Shown piece after piece: positions 26,931 through 35,664 of a stretch of DNA of 64,000 nucleotides (positions are counted from its first letter, which is position 1; every line of letters begins with the position of its first letter). The stretch is from Microbacterium sp. Leaf320 (GTDB lineage Bacteria; Actinomycetota; Actinomycetes; Actinomycetales; Microbacteriaceae). The notes under the pieces were generated by a model. It searched no databases. It saw nothing but the letters and a program-made list of their open reading frames with translations, and had not been told where the DNA came from. Made by a program: the position numbers and the translations under genes. The stretch covers positions 124,001 through 188,000 of the forward strand of contig NZ_LMOD01000003.1 in NCBI RefSeq assembly GCF_001423485.1. The letters run 5' to 3'.

Positions 26931-26936
26931 GGGGGC

Positions 26937-27698
26937 GTGACTGATCCGCAGCTGCCCCCGTCCGGTGCCGTTCCTCCCGTGCCGCCGGCACCCCAGCCCG
27001 CTGACCAGCAGCCGCCGGCCGCTCCTCCCGCATACGCTCCTGCGCCGCCCGCTCCTCCGGCTCCGCCCGCCTACCAGGCGGCTCCGCCGGCGTACCAGCC
27101 CGCACCCCCGGCGGCCCCGTACGCGCAGTCCGAGCCCACTTTCCCGGCCCCGCCCGCACCGGCGTACCCCGCACCGGCGGGCAGCCCGATGTACCCCGCT
27201 TCACCTCCCGCAGCCCAGCCCGGCGTTCCCTCCTACCAGGCCGCCCCTCCCGGCGCCTATCAGGTGCCCGTCGGCGGTTACGCGGCCCCCGAGGGGGCAT
27301 ACCAGGCACCCTCGAGCGAGCAGAAGAAGTCCGGACTCCTCGGCATCCTCGCTCTGGTCTTCGCGATCGTCGCCGCCGTGGTCACTCCGATCGTCGCGGG
27401 AATCGCGGGGTTCGAGATCGGACGCCGGATCCCCGGCGGACTCGATACGACGGATCCCGACTTCCTGTCGATCCTCTCCCCCGCACGCGATCAGGTGCTG
27501 TGGGCCGAGCTCTCGTTCTGGACGGGCACGATCCTCGGCATCGCCGCGATCGTGATCGGCATCCTCGCCATCCGCAAGAAGCAGGCCCGCGGCGCCGGCA
27601 TCGGCGCGCTGGTCGTCGCCGTGCTCGGACCGATCATCTTCTGGGTCGTGCTCTTCGTCGCCGTCTCGACCGGCACCGCGGCGGGCTTCCTGCCCTGA
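26937..27698 (+). CDS. Proline-rich membrane protein
   Basis: The 253-residue protein has an N-terminal half (about residues 4-125) of Pro/Ala/Tyr repeats such as APPAYQPAPPA and AAPPGAYQVP. These are followed by a C-terminal half with three hydrophobic segments (about 133-155, 195-217, 226-249). The C-terminal part resembles the DUF4190-like domain of small actinobacterial membrane proteins. A Pro-rich cytoplasmic arm ahead of helices is common in this phylum and may bind partners or the cell wall. Function is unknown. Convergent with pth. Confidence 0.75.
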   Translation: MTDPQLPPSGAVPPVPPAPQPADQQPPAAPPAYAPAPPAPPAPPAYQAAPPAYQPAPPAAPYAQSEPTFPAPPAPAYPAPAGSPMYPASPPAAQPGVPSYQAAPPGAYQVPVGGYAAPEGAYQAPSSEQKKSGLLGILALVFAIVAAVVTPIVAGIAGFEIGRRIPGGLDTTDPDFLSILSPARDQVLWAELSFWTGTILGIAAIVIGILAIRKKQARGAGIGALVVAVLGPIIFWVVLFVAVSTGTAAGFLP

Positions 27699-27734
27699 GC
27701 GGTCGTGCTCAGGTCGACGCCTATCGGCCGACCG

Positions 27735-28316
27735 TCAGCGTGGAGCGTGATGCTTCTGCTGCGCCGCCAGCAGCCCCTCGGCGACGAGGAGCTCGACGGC
27801 GTCAGCCGCGTCGGACACGAGGATAGGCAGGTTCGCGCGTTCATCCTTGCCGAACGGTGAGAGCACCCAGTCCGCGGGATCCTGTCGGCCCACCGGTCGA
27901 CCTATGCCGACGCGCACCCGGGGGAACTCGGGGGTGGTGATGGCGCGGGCGATATCGCGCACCCCGTTGTGCCCACCGTGGCCGCCGCCGATCTTGAGCT
28001 TGACGGTGTCGAAGGGGATGTCGAGTTCGTCGTGGACGACGATGATCTGCTCGGCCGGCACGGAGTAGAACCGCGCCAGAGCGGCGACCGGCGTGCCCGA
28101 GACGTTCATGAAGGTGTTGGGCTTGGCCAGCACGAGCTTGTCGCCACCGGGGCGCAGCCAGGTCTCGACGACACGCGCGCCGCCCTTGTGCTCACGGAAG
28201 CTCTCGCCTCGTCGCGCAGCCAGCTCATCGACCACCATCTGGCCGATGTTGTGCCTCGTCGCCTCGTATCGCGGGCCGGGGTTGCCGAGCCCCACCACGA
28301 GCCAGGTGGATGCCAT
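27735..28316 (-). CDS. pth: Peptidyl-tRNA hydrolase
   Basis: Releases peptides from peptidyl-tRNA dropped by ribosomes. The 193-residue protein has the typical start WLVVGLGNPGPRYEATRHNIG (catalytic His22), KPNTFMNVSG, VVHDELDIPF and GGGHGGHNGVRDI. ATG 28316 has a GAGGACGAGG ribosome site. It lies downstream of rplY in the same direction, a conserved actinobacterial pair, with a strong hairpin in between. Confidence 0.95.
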   Translation of the reverse strand: MASTWLVVGLGNPGPRYEATRHNIGQMVVDELAARRGESFREHKGGARVVETWLRPGGDKLVLAKPNTFMNVSGTPVAALARFYSVPAEQIIVVHDELDIPFDTVKLKIGGGHGGHNGVRDIARAITTPEFPRVRVGIGRPVGRQDPADWVLSPFGKDERANLPILVSDAADAVELLVAEGLLAAQQKHHAPR

Positions 28317-28367
28317 GTCCTCGTCCTCTCGGATGCGGGCGCCGTGCGGTTCCCGGGTCAGAATACG

Positions 28368-28402
28368 ACAGAGGGGGCGCGATCTGCTCGCGCCCCCTCT
28401 GT
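28368..28402 (-). terminator. Hairpin between rplY and pth
   Basis: A perfect 15-bp inverted repeat (28368-28382 and 28388-28402) with a 5-base loop follows rplY by 33 bases. It should reduce read-through into pth, whose start is a further 51 bases on. It has no T tract. Confidence 0.8.
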
Positions 28403-28435
28403 GAAGCAGTCAGCTGTGCGCTGCGCCTGCGGAGA

Positions 28436-29044
28436 TCACTCCGCGGCGGAAGCCTCCTCGGCAGAAGCCTCATCGGCTCCGGCCTCGTCCTCACCGAGAG
28501 ACTCCTCAGCGGGGATCGAGATGGCGACGACGAGCACCTCGGGGTCGGTCAGCAGTGTCGAGCCCTTGGGGAGCGTGACGTCAGCGGCGGTGATGTGCGC
28601 GCCATCTTCGAGACCCTCGACCGAGACCTCGACGTTCTGCGGCAGGTGCGTGGCCTCTGCCTCGATCGACAGGGTGTTCGCGTCCTGGTTGACGATCGTT
28701 CCGGGAGCGGACTCACCGGTGACGATGACGGGGAGATCGATCGCGACCTTCTCGCCCTTCTTCACCACGAGGAGGTCGATGTGCTCGATGATCTGGTGCA
28801 CGGGGTCCTTCTGGACATCCTTGACCAGGGCGAGCTGAGTCTTGCCCTCGATGTCGAGCTCGAGCAGCGCGTTGGCGCGGCGGATGATGAGCGAGACCTG
28901 GTGGCCCGGCAGCGCGACGTGCACGGGCTCGGTGCCGTGACCGTAGATGACGGCGGGGATCTTGCCTGCGGCGCGCAGACGACGGGCGAAGCCCTTGCCG
29001 AAGCTCTCGCGGAGCTCGGCCTTGACCTTGGTGTCTTCAGACAT
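28436..29044 (-). CDS. rplY: 50S ribosomal protein L25/general stress protein Ctc
   Basis: Binds 5S rRNA in the large subunit. The 202-residue protein is the long form: an N-terminal L25 domain (about residues 1-95, starting VKAELRESFGKGFARRLRAAGKIPAVIYG) plus the Ctc beta domain. It ends in an acidic Ala/Glu/Ser-rich tail (EAGADEASAEEASAAE). ATG 29044 has an AAGGAG ribosome site. Confidence 0.93.
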   Translation of the reverse strand: MSEDTKVKAELRESFGKGFARRLRAAGKIPAVIYGHGTEPVHVALPGHQVSLIIRRANALLELDIEGKTQLALVKDVQKDPVHQIIEHIDLLVVKKGEKVAIDLPVIVTGESAPGTIVNQDANTLSIEAEATHLPQNVEVSVEGLEDGAHITAADVTLPKGSTLLTDPEVLVVAISIPAEESLGEDEAGADEASAEEASAAE

Positions 29045-29219
29045 GGGGTTCTCCTTCGGGGCACGCAGCGACAGCTACGCGGTGGTCTTGGAATTGTTCT
29101 CGAACGCAGACACGTGAGGAAAGCCACCGGCTTGCTTCGCCGCGTCGATAACGGATGCCAGCGCACGCGCAGAAGCATCCCTCGCCGAGGTACTCCTCTG
29201 ATGGTACCAAATGAGCCGG

Positions 29220-29225
29220 TAGGCT
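29220..29225 (+). promoter_or_regulatory. Candidate -10 element for the small membrane protein
   Basis: TAGGCT precedes the 41-residue reading frame by 41 bases, leaving a short leader with a GGAG ribosome site. The assignment is tentative. Confidence 0.35.
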
Positions 29226-29266
29226 GAGGACACCGATCCCTTCTCTGCAGAACACGGAGTCCTCTC

Positions 29267-29392
29267 ATGCTCGACGGCGTCTTCTTCTCCCACGCGATCG
29301 CCTGGGTCATCGGCGCGATGACCGTGTGCGCTGCCGGCTTCACGTTCGCCGCGCTCTTCTCGCTCGGCCGCTCGGGTTACCGCAAGGACTGA
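29267..29392 (+). CDS. Small membrane protein (41 residues)
   Basis: The reading frame ATG 29267 to TGA 29390-29392 encodes MLDGVFFSHAIAWVIGAMTV followed by CAAGFTFAALFSLGRSGYRKD. One hydrophobic helix spans about residues 5-34 and a basic tail ends it. A GGAG ribosome site lies 8 bases before the start and a TAGGCT element further up. The layout (helix plus positive C-terminal tail, own promoter) is that of a genuine small membrane protein. No family is recognised and function is unknown. Confidence 0.55.
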   Translation: MLDGVFFSHAIAWVIGAMTVCAAGFTFAALFSLGRSGYRKD

Positions 29393-29472
29393 CCGCCCCC
29401 GATCGGGCAGTCACAGCGCGCTCGCGAGAAACGCATTCCGGCGACACACGGGAGAAGCACCCCTGCCGTCGC

Positions 29473-29478
29473 GATAAT
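29473..29478 (+). promoter_or_regulatory. Candidate -10 element for gnd
   Basis: GATAAT lies about 39 bases before the gnd GTG, which has its own TAGGAG ribosome site. No convincing -35 is visible. Confidence 0.4.
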
Positions 29479-29516
29479 CTGGATGCATCCCTTTCTTCTC
29501 GATCTAGGAGCCATCT

Positions 29517-30965
29517 GTGCCCGAAGCATCAGCGAACATCGGAGTCGTCGGACTCGCCGTCATGGGGTCGAACCTCGCCCGCAACCTCGCCAGCCGCGAG
29601 GGGAACACGGTGGCGATCTTCAACCGCAGCTACGAGAAGACCGAGACCCTCGTCTCCGAGCACCCTGAGGCCGGCTTCGTCGCGGCCAAGACCTACCAGG
29701 AGTTCGCAGACTCGCTGCAGAAGCCGCGCACCGCGATCATCATGGTCAAGGCCGGCGGCCCGACCGACGCCGTGATCGACTCGCTGGCCTCGGTCTTCGA
29801 GCCGGGCGACATCATCGTCGACGGCGGCAACGCCTACTTCCCCGACACCATCCGCCGCGAGAAGGCCGTTCGCGAGACCGGCATCAACTTCGTCGGAGCC
29901 GGCATCTCCGGCGGCGAAGAGGGCGCGCTCACCGGCCCGTCGATCATGCCCGGCGGCTCTGATGAGTCCTGGATCACCCTCGGCCCGATCCTCAAGTCGA
30001 TCGCCGCCGTCGCCGAGGGCGAGCCGTGCGTCACGCACGTCGGCCACGACGGCGCCGGACACTTCGTCAAGATGGTGCACAACGGCATCGAGTACGCCGA
30101 CATGCAGCTGATCGCCGAGGCCTACGACCTCATCCGCCGCGGCACCGGCAAGTCCCCCGCCGAGATCGCCGAGATCTTCGCCGAGTGGAACAAGGGCGAG
30201 CTCGAGTCCTACCTGATCGAGATCACCGCAGAGGTGCTCCGCCAGGTGGATGCCGAGACCGGCAAGCCCCTCGTCGACGTCATCCTCGATCAGGCCGGCG
30301 CCAAGGGCACCGGCGCGTGGACCGTGCAGACCGCGCTGTCGCTCGGCGTTCCCGTCTCGGGCATCGCCGAGGCCACGTTCGCCCGCTCTCTGTCGTCGCA
30401 CCCCGAGCAGCGCGAGGTCGCGGGTTCGCTCCCCGGCCCCGACGAGGAGTTCGTCGTCACCGACCAGGCAGCCTTCATCGAGGATGTCCGCCTCGCGCTG
30501 TACGCCTCGAAGATCGTCGCCTACTCGCAGGGCTTCGACGAGATCCGCGCAGGCGCAGCCGAGTACGGCTGGAACATCGACCTCGGCGCGATCAGCAAGA
30601 TCTGGCGCGGAGGCTGCATCATCCGCGCCCAGTTCCTCAACCGCATCGCGGACGCGTACGCGGCAGAGCCGGGCCTGCCCGTGCTGCTGACCGCTCCGTA
30701 CTTCACCGAGGCGATCACACGCGCTCAGGCGCCGTGGCGTCGCGTCGTGGTCGCGGCGGCACAGGCCGGCATCCCGGCTCCGGCGTTCTCGTCGTCGCTG
30801 TCGTACTACGACGGCATCCGCGCCGACCGCCTGCCCGCCGCGCTCGTTCAGGGGCAGCGCGACTTCTTCGGTGCGCACACCTACAAGCGCATCGACAAGC
30901 CGGGCACGTTCCACACGCAGTGGTCGGGCGACCGCACCGAGATCGAAGCCGAAGACACGCACTGA
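29517..30965 (+). CDS. gnd: 6-phosphogluconate dehydrogenase, decarboxylating
   Basis: Third enzyme of the oxidative pentose phosphate pathway, giving ribulose 5-phosphate, CO2 and NADPH. The 482-residue protein is the long (dimeric) form: GLAVMGSNLARNLAS for nucleotide binding, GISGGEEGALTGPSIMPGG, and the active-site helix HDGAGHFVKMVHNGIEYADM with the catalytic Lys. GTG 29517 lies 6 bases after AGGAG. A strong terminator follows. Confidence 0.96.
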   Translation: MPEASANIGVVGLAVMGSNLARNLASREGNTVAIFNRSYEKTETLVSEHPEAGFVAAKTYQEFADSLQKPRTAIIMVKAGGPTDAVIDSLASVFEPGDIIVDGGNAYFPDTIRREKAVRETGINFVGAGISGGEEGALTGPSIMPGGSDESWITLGPILKSIAAVAEGEPCVTHVGHDGAGHFVKMVHNGIEYADMQLIAEAYDLIRRGTGKSPAEIAEIFAEWNKGELESYLIEITAEVLRQVDAETGKPLVDVILDQAGAKGTGAWTVQTALSLGVPVSGIAEATFARSLSSHPEQREVAGSLPGPDEEFVVTDQAAFIEDVRLALYASKIVAYSQGFDEIRAGAAEYGWNIDLGAISKIWRGGCIIRAQFLNRIADAYAAEPGLPVLLTAPYFTEAITRAQAPWRRVVVAAAQAGIPAPAFSSSLSYYDGIRADRLPAALVQGQRDFFGAHTYKRIDKPGTFHTQWSGDRTEIEAEDTH

Positions 30966-30978
30966 GCGCGTCTCGCCC

Positions 30979-31018
30979 ATGACGAAGGCCCCGGCGATTC
31001 CGCCGGGGCCTTCGTCAT
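30979..31018. terminator. Bidirectional terminator between gnd and the ABC exporter
   Basis: A perfect 18-bp inverted repeat (30979-30996 and 31001-31018) with an ATTC loop fills the 56-base gap between convergent genes. It can serve both directions. Confidence 0.9.
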
Positions 31019-31021
31019 GTC

Positions 31022-31747
31022 TCATCGGGTGATGTCCTGCACCGTCCCCTTCACGAGCCGCAGGCGCCTGGTGGCCCGGCGGGCGACCGCCGAGTCGTGC
31101 GTGACGACGATCATGGTGATCCCCTCCGCGCACAGCCCTTCGAGCAGCGCGAGGATCTCATCGCGCATGCTCTCGTCGAGGTTGCCGGTGGGTTCGTCCG
31201 CAAGCAGCACGCGGGGCCGCTTCACGATCGCCCGCGCGATCGCCACACGCTGCTGCTGACCGCCCGACAGCTCGGTGGGCAGGTGATCGCCGCGATCGGC
31301 GAGCCCCACGTGGGCGAGGGCCTCGGCGACCCGAGTCACGCGCTCGGTGCGGCTCAGGTCGGTCGGCTCGAGAGCCATGTGCACGTTCTCGGCCGCCGTC
31401 AGCGTGGGGATCAGATTGAACCCCTGGAAGACGAATCCGATCTCCTCGGCGCGGATCCGACTGAGCTCGCGCGCGGATGCCGAGGCCAGCTCGATGTCAC
31501 CGAGCTTCAGCGACCCGGATGACGGCTTGTCGAGCGCACCGAGCATCTGCAGCAGAGTCGACTTGCCCCCTCCGGTCGGACCCTGGATGGTGACGAACTC
31601 ACCGGGGTGGATAGTGAGATCGATGCCCGTGAGGGCCTTCACCGTGCGCCCCTTCTGCGAGTAGGTGCGCGTGACATCCTGTGCGCGGTACAGCGGTGCC
31701 GTGGCATCCGTGCCGTTCGCGGGCGGAGCGATATCTGTGATGGTCAT
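31022..31747 (-). CDS. ABC transporter ATP-binding protein (MacB/LolD type)
   Basis: The 241-residue ATPase has a full set of motifs: Walker A GPTGGGKST, signature LSGGQQQRVAIARA, Walker B VLLADEPTGNLD (the NLD form is characteristic of the MacB/LolD/FtsE group) and the switch His in VTHDS. ATG 31747 has an AAGGAG ribosome site. It pairs with the FtsX-like permease 40 bases upstream. Such pairs work by mechanotransmission or export rather than import. Confidence 0.92.
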   Translation of the reverse strand: MTITDIAPPANGTDATAPLYRAQDVTRTYSQKGRTVKALTGIDLTIHPGEFVTIQGPTGGGKSTLLQMLGALDKPSSGSLKLGDIELASASARELSRIRAEEIGFVFQGFNLIPTLTAAENVHMALEPTDLSRTERVTRVAEALAHVGLADRGDHLPTELSGGQQQRVAIARAIVKRPRVLLADEPTGNLDESMRDEILALLEGLCAEGITMIVVTHDSAVARRATRRLRLVKGTVQDITR

Positions 31748-31787
31748 GTCCGTGTCTCCTTGTCTGTGACGTGTGTTCGCGAGTCCG

Positions 31788-33260
31788 TCAGGCGACGGAT
31801 CGCAGGGCTTCGGCCGGGCTGAGACGCGCAGCGCGCCAGCCCCCGAATGCTCCGGCCACGAGGCCGCCGAGCACCGCGAGACCGACCGCGGCGACCAGCA
31901 CCCACGGGGTGAACGGAGCCTGCAGCACGATGTCCGCCGCCTGCTGGGTCTGGAACATGCCGCCTCCCCCGGTGGGGCCTCCTCCCATGCCTCCGGGGCC
32001 GCCTTCCGCGTTGCCCGCGACAGCCGCGGCGACCGTCGGCTTCACGAGGTTGATGACGACGATTCCGGCGATCCCGAGCGCGAGTCCCACCGCGCCCCCG
32101 ATCAGCCCCTGGACCATGGACTCGCCCGCGACCTGGCGCACGACGCGCCCGTTCGACCAGCCGATCGCTTTGAGGGTGCCGAACTCGCGGGTGCGGCGGG
32201 AGACGCCGGACAGGGTGAGCAGCACCGAGAGCAGCACGGCCACCGCGAGCACGATGATCGACAGCCAGGTGCCGAGGTTCGTGATCAGCGACGTCGCGCT
32301 GGACAGAGAACCCGAGACCGACGACGCGAGCTCGGACTGCGACGTGATCGTCGCATCGGGCAGCTCGTCCGCGAGGGCCGCCTGCACCGCATCGATCGAC
32401 GATGCGGACTCCGCCTGGACGTACACGGTCGAGATGACGTCGCCGGCGCCCGAGAGCTCCTGCGCGGTGTCGAGAGGCAGGTACACGTTCGCCGCGGTGT
32501 CGGCGGAGTCGGAGGTCGAGGCCACGACCCCGACGACCTCGACATCGGAACCGGCGACATCGACGGTGTCGCCGACGGCGATCTCGTTCGTGGTCGCGTA
32601 TGTGGCGTCGACGAGGGCGACGAGGGCCCCGGCGTCACCGGTGTCGAGAGCGCGACCGTCACTGATCGCGACGGAGGCGAGCGGCCCCACGGAGGTCACG
32701 GCCGGGTCGATCCCGAGAACGGTGAACGAGTCGACGCCGAACGAGCCGCCACCCGCGCCGTCCGTGCCACCCTGGGGCGGGGCCTGACCCTCGGCTGGTG
32801 CGGCTTCTTCGGTCGTGCCGTCCTGCGCGCCGAAGCCGCCGCTCGGCAGCTCGCCCGAGAAGGTCGAGTTGGTGAGGCTGAGTGCCGCGGATGCCGCGGT
32901 CACGCCCTCAGTGGAGGTGACGGTGTCGAGCGCGGACGACTCGAGCGTCCCGCGCATGAAGTCCGTCATCAGCGTCGACTGGCTGAGTGTGGTCGTGTCT
33001 CCGTCGGTGGATCCGTCGTCTGACCCGAAGTCGAAGCGCTGCCCGCCGCCCTCCCCCGGTTCCGCCGCGGCACCGGTGACCGTGAGGTCGGTGCCGACGC
33101 CGTACACCGACTCGAGGGCTTGTGCCTGCGCATCGCGCACGCCCGCAGTGAGGGCGTTGACGATGATCACCAGAGCGATCGCTATCGCGAGCCCGATCGC
33201 GACGATCCACGTCTGCTTCTTGCGGCCCGCCAACTCTCGCCGCAGATATGTCCCGTACAT
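31788..33260 (-). CDS. FtsX/MacB-like ABC transporter permease
   Basis: The 490-residue protein has an N-terminal transmembrane helix (about 17-37), a large extracytoplasmic MacB-PCD-like domain (about 40-310), and three C-terminal helices with the FtsX core (SGVSRRTREFGTLKAIGWS). An unusual loop between the last helices is rich in Gly and Met (GGPGGMGGGPTGGGGM). The periplasmic-type domain also has a Gly/Pro/Gln-rich insert around residues 145-170. Its divergent neighbour is a two-component system, suggesting response to an envelope or antimicrobial signal. Substrate unknown. Confidence 0.85.
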   Translation of the reverse strand: MYGTYLRRELAGRKKQTWIVAIGLAIAIALVIIVNALTAGVRDAQAQALESVYGVGTDLTVTGAAAEPGEGGGQRFDFGSDDGSTDGDTTTLSQSTLMTDFMRGTLESSALDTVTSTEGVTAASAALSLTNSTFSGELPSGGFGAQDGTTEEAAPAEGQAPPQGGTDGAGGGSFGVDSFTVLGIDPAVTSVGPLASVAISDGRALDTGDAGALVALVDATYATTNEIAVGDTVDVAGSDVEVVGVVASTSDSADTAANVYLPLDTAQELSGAGDVISTVYVQAESASSIDAVQAALADELPDATITSQSELASSVSGSLSSATSLITNLGTWLSIIVLAVAVLLSVLLTLSGVSRRTREFGTLKAIGWSNGRVVRQVAGESMVQGLIGGAVGLALGIAGIVVINLVKPTVAAAVAGNAEGGPGGMGGGPTGGGGMFQTQQAADIVLQAPFTPWVLVAAVGLAVLGGLVAGAFGGWRAARLSPAEALRSVA

Positions 33261-33424
33261 GTGTCTCCTTACGCCGCGCCGTTCGCGGGCCGATCACGAC
33301 GCTAAGGAGCGCAGTTTGGCGAGATCGAGGGAGGAGTGATGAGGACCCTATGCCGCGCGCACCTCACAGCTGACGCATAGCGCTCTCCATAGAAACCCCA
33401 TAGGTGATTCCGCAGAATGTACTC
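33261..33424. promoter_or_regulatory. Divergent control region between exporter and two-component genes
   Basis: The 164-base gap must hold both promoters. It contains ATAG repeats (CCATAGAAA and CCATAGGTG) within 20 bases upstream of the regulator. No confident -35/-10 pair or operator is visible. Autoregulation by the response regulator is plausible but only inferred. Confidence 0.35.
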
Positions 33425-34153
33425 ATGAGCTCCGATCTCCCCGAACTGCGCCGCCCCGACGGCTCGCCCCTGCGCATCCTCGCCGTCGACGACGAGCAGA
33501 TGCTCACCGACCTGCTGGCGATGGCGCTGCGCATGGAGGGCTGGGAGGTGCGCACCGCATCGTCCGGTCTCGAAGCCCTTCAGGTCGCCCGCGAGTTCGA
33601 ACCCGACGCGCTCGTGCTCGACATCATGATGCCCGACCTCGACGGCATGGCCGTGCTGCGGCGTCTGCGCGAGTCCGGCAGCCTCGTTCCCGTGCTCTTC
33701 CTCACCGCGAAGGATGCCGTCGGCGACCGTGTCGCCGGACTCACCGCCGGAGGAGACGACTACGTCACGAAGCCCTTCAGCCTCGAAGAGGTCATCGCGC
33801 GTCTGCGGGCGATCATCCGCCGCACCGGCCACGCGACGGCGGATGACGGCCAGTCGATCCTGCGGGTCGCCGACCTCACCCTCAACGAGGACAGCCACGA
33901 GGTCGTGCGCGACGGCACCGAGATCGAGCTGACCGCGACCGAGTTCGAACTGCTCCGCTACCTGATGCGCAACGAGCGCCGTGTGCTGTCGAAGGCGCAG
34001 ATCCTCGACCGCGTCTGGAGCTACGACTTCGGCGGCAAGTCCTCGGTGGTCGAGCTGTACATCTCATACCTCCGCAAGAAGATCGACGCCGGACGCACCC
34101 CGCTGCTTCACACCGTGCGAGGTGTCGGCTACATGATCAAGGCGCCACATTGA
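33425..34153 (+). CDS. OmpR-family response regulator
   Basis: The 242-residue protein has a receiver domain (about 17-130) with the acidic pair VDDE, phospho-acceptor Asp66 in ALVLDIMMPD, and conserved Thr (FLTAKD) and Lys (YVTKPF). A winged-helix DNA-binding domain (about 148-240) ends with TVRGVGYMI. ATG 33425 was preferred over an upstream in-frame GTG (33404), though neither has a clear ribosome site. Its stop overlaps the kinase start by 4 bases (TTGA). It resembles the MprA/TcrA kind of actinobacterial regulators. Confidence 0.92.
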   Translation: MSSDLPELRRPDGSPLRILAVDDEQMLTDLLAMALRMEGWEVRTASSGLEALQVAREFEPDALVLDIMMPDLDGMAVLRRLRESGSLVPVLFLTAKDAVGDRVAGLTAGGDDYVTKPFSLEEVIARLRAIIRRTGHATADDGQSILRVADLTLNEDSHEVVRDGTEIELTATEFELLRYLMRNERRVLSKAQILDRVWSYDFGGKSSVVELYISYLRKKIDAGRTPLLHTVRGVGYMIKAPH

Positions 34154-35664
34154 GCTCGACGAGGATGACTCGGCGGCCGATGAGCCTGCAGACCCGGCTG
34201 ATGACAGCCGTGATCGGCTTCGTCTCGCTCATCCTCGTGATCGTCGCCGTGATCACCAGTGCGCTGCTGGGCAGCACTCTCGAGAGGCAGCTCGAGGATC
34301 GCCTGCACAGCTACTCGATCGAAGTGACGCGGTGGGTCAGCCAGGTGCCGGCGCAGTACGCGAACATGGACACCATCCTCGAGATCAACGATGCCCGCGT
34401 CCCCGGACTCCTGCTCGCCGTGTCCAGTACGGAGGGCGGCACGAGCGGCGTCCTGTTCCCCGACACCAAGGACGAGTGGGGCGGTGTGTCGCAGAAGCTG
34501 ACCAGCGCCGATCTCGAACGGATCGACGCCGCGCTCGGCGGACAACGGAGTGCCACCGTCACCCTCGACGATTTCGGTTCCTACATGGTGATCGCGCAGA
34601 AGGCGGCCAACGGCGTCAACGTCGTGACGGGTCTCCCCCGCACCGAGATCCAGAATCAGTTGGCCACACTGCTCACCGTGATCGCCCTGGCGACGATCGG
34701 CGGACTGATCCTCCTCGCGCTGACGACGGCCATCACCATCCGAGTGGGGCTGAGACCGCTGAGGGCAGTCGCAGCGACCGCCACGCGCGTCGCGAACCAG
34801 CCGCTGGACCGCGGCGAGGTCGAGATCACTGAGCGCGTACCCGCCTCCGAGGCGGATCCGCGCACCGAGACCGGACTCGTCGGCGCATCATTGAACACTC
34901 TGCTCGACCACGTCAACGACTCCCTCGCCTCGCGGCAGAAGAACGAGGAGAGGATGCGGCGCTTCGTCGCCGACGCCAGCCATGAGCTGCGGACTCCGCT
35001 CTCGTCGATCCGAGGATACTCGGAGCTGTCGCTGCGCGCTTTGAAGCAGCAGGGAGGAGAGGCGGCCGTCGAGAGCACCACGACCTCGCTCGAGCGCATC
35101 CAGGCCCAGTCGCTGCGGATGACGAGCCTGGTCGAGGATCTGCTGCTGCTCGCCCGCCTCGACGAGGGCCGAGAGCTGGTCTACGGCACCGTCGACCTGA
35201 CGCAGCTCGCGCTGGAGGGACTCTCCGATGCGCGCCCGACCGCGGCAGACCATCACTGGAACATCGAAGCCCCTGACGAGCCGATCGTCGTCGTCGGCGA
35301 CGCCGGGCGGATGCATCAGGTCGTCGCGAACCTCCTCGCCAACGCCCGGACACACACGCCCGCGGGCACCTCGATCACTCTCAGCGTGAGTCGCGAAGGC
35401 GATGAGGCCGTGCTGCGGGTGCACGACGACGGCCCCGGCATCGACCCTGGCGTGCGCGATGAGCTCTTCGCCCGATTCGCCCGTGGCGACAGCTCGCGCG
35501 CCCGTCAGACAGGCGGCACCGGCCTCGGACTGGCCATCGCCACGGCGATCGTCGAGGGTCACGGCGGTGATCTCACCGTCTCCAGCGAACCCGGCGACAC
35601 GACATTCACGGTGCGGCTCCCGCTGAGCCCGGCCCAGGCCCCGACGGCTGACGTCGCGGGCTGA
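34150..35664 (+). CDS. Sensor histidine kinase
   Basis: The 504-residue membrane kinase has two transmembrane segments (about 18-40 and 175-197) around an extracytoplasmic sensor domain of about 130 residues. A HAMP segment follows, then the dimerisation helix with phospho-His278 in DASHELRTPLSSIRGYSEL. The ATPase domain has NARTHTPAG, DDGPGI and GGTGLGLAIA. The TTG start at 34150 overlaps the regulator stop, so it is translationally coupled. The sensor domain matches no family that can be named by eye. The nearby exporter is the likely target. Confidence 0.92.
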   Translation: MSSTRMTRRPMSLQTRLMTAVIGFVSLILVIVAVITSALLGSTLERQLEDRLHSYSIEVTRWVSQVPAQYANMDTILEINDARVPGLLLAVSSTEGGTSGVLFPDTKDEWGGVSQKLTSADLERIDAALGGQRSATVTLDDFGSYMVIAQKAANGVNVVTGLPRTEIQNQLATLLTVIALATIGGLILLALTTAITIRVGLRPLRAVAATATRVANQPLDRGEVEITERVPASEADPRTETGLVGASLNTLLDHVNDSLASRQKNEERMRRFVADASHELRTPLSSIRGYSELSLRALKQQGGEAAVESTTTSLERIQAQSLRMTSLVEDLLLLARLDEGRELVYGTVDLTQLALEGLSDARPTAADHHWNIEAPDEPIVVVGDAGRMHQVVANLLANARTHTPAGTSITLSVSREGDEAVLRVHDDGPGIDPGVRDELFARFARGDSSRARQTGGTGLGLAIATAIVEGHGGDLTVSSEPGDTTFTVRLPLSPAQAPTADVAG

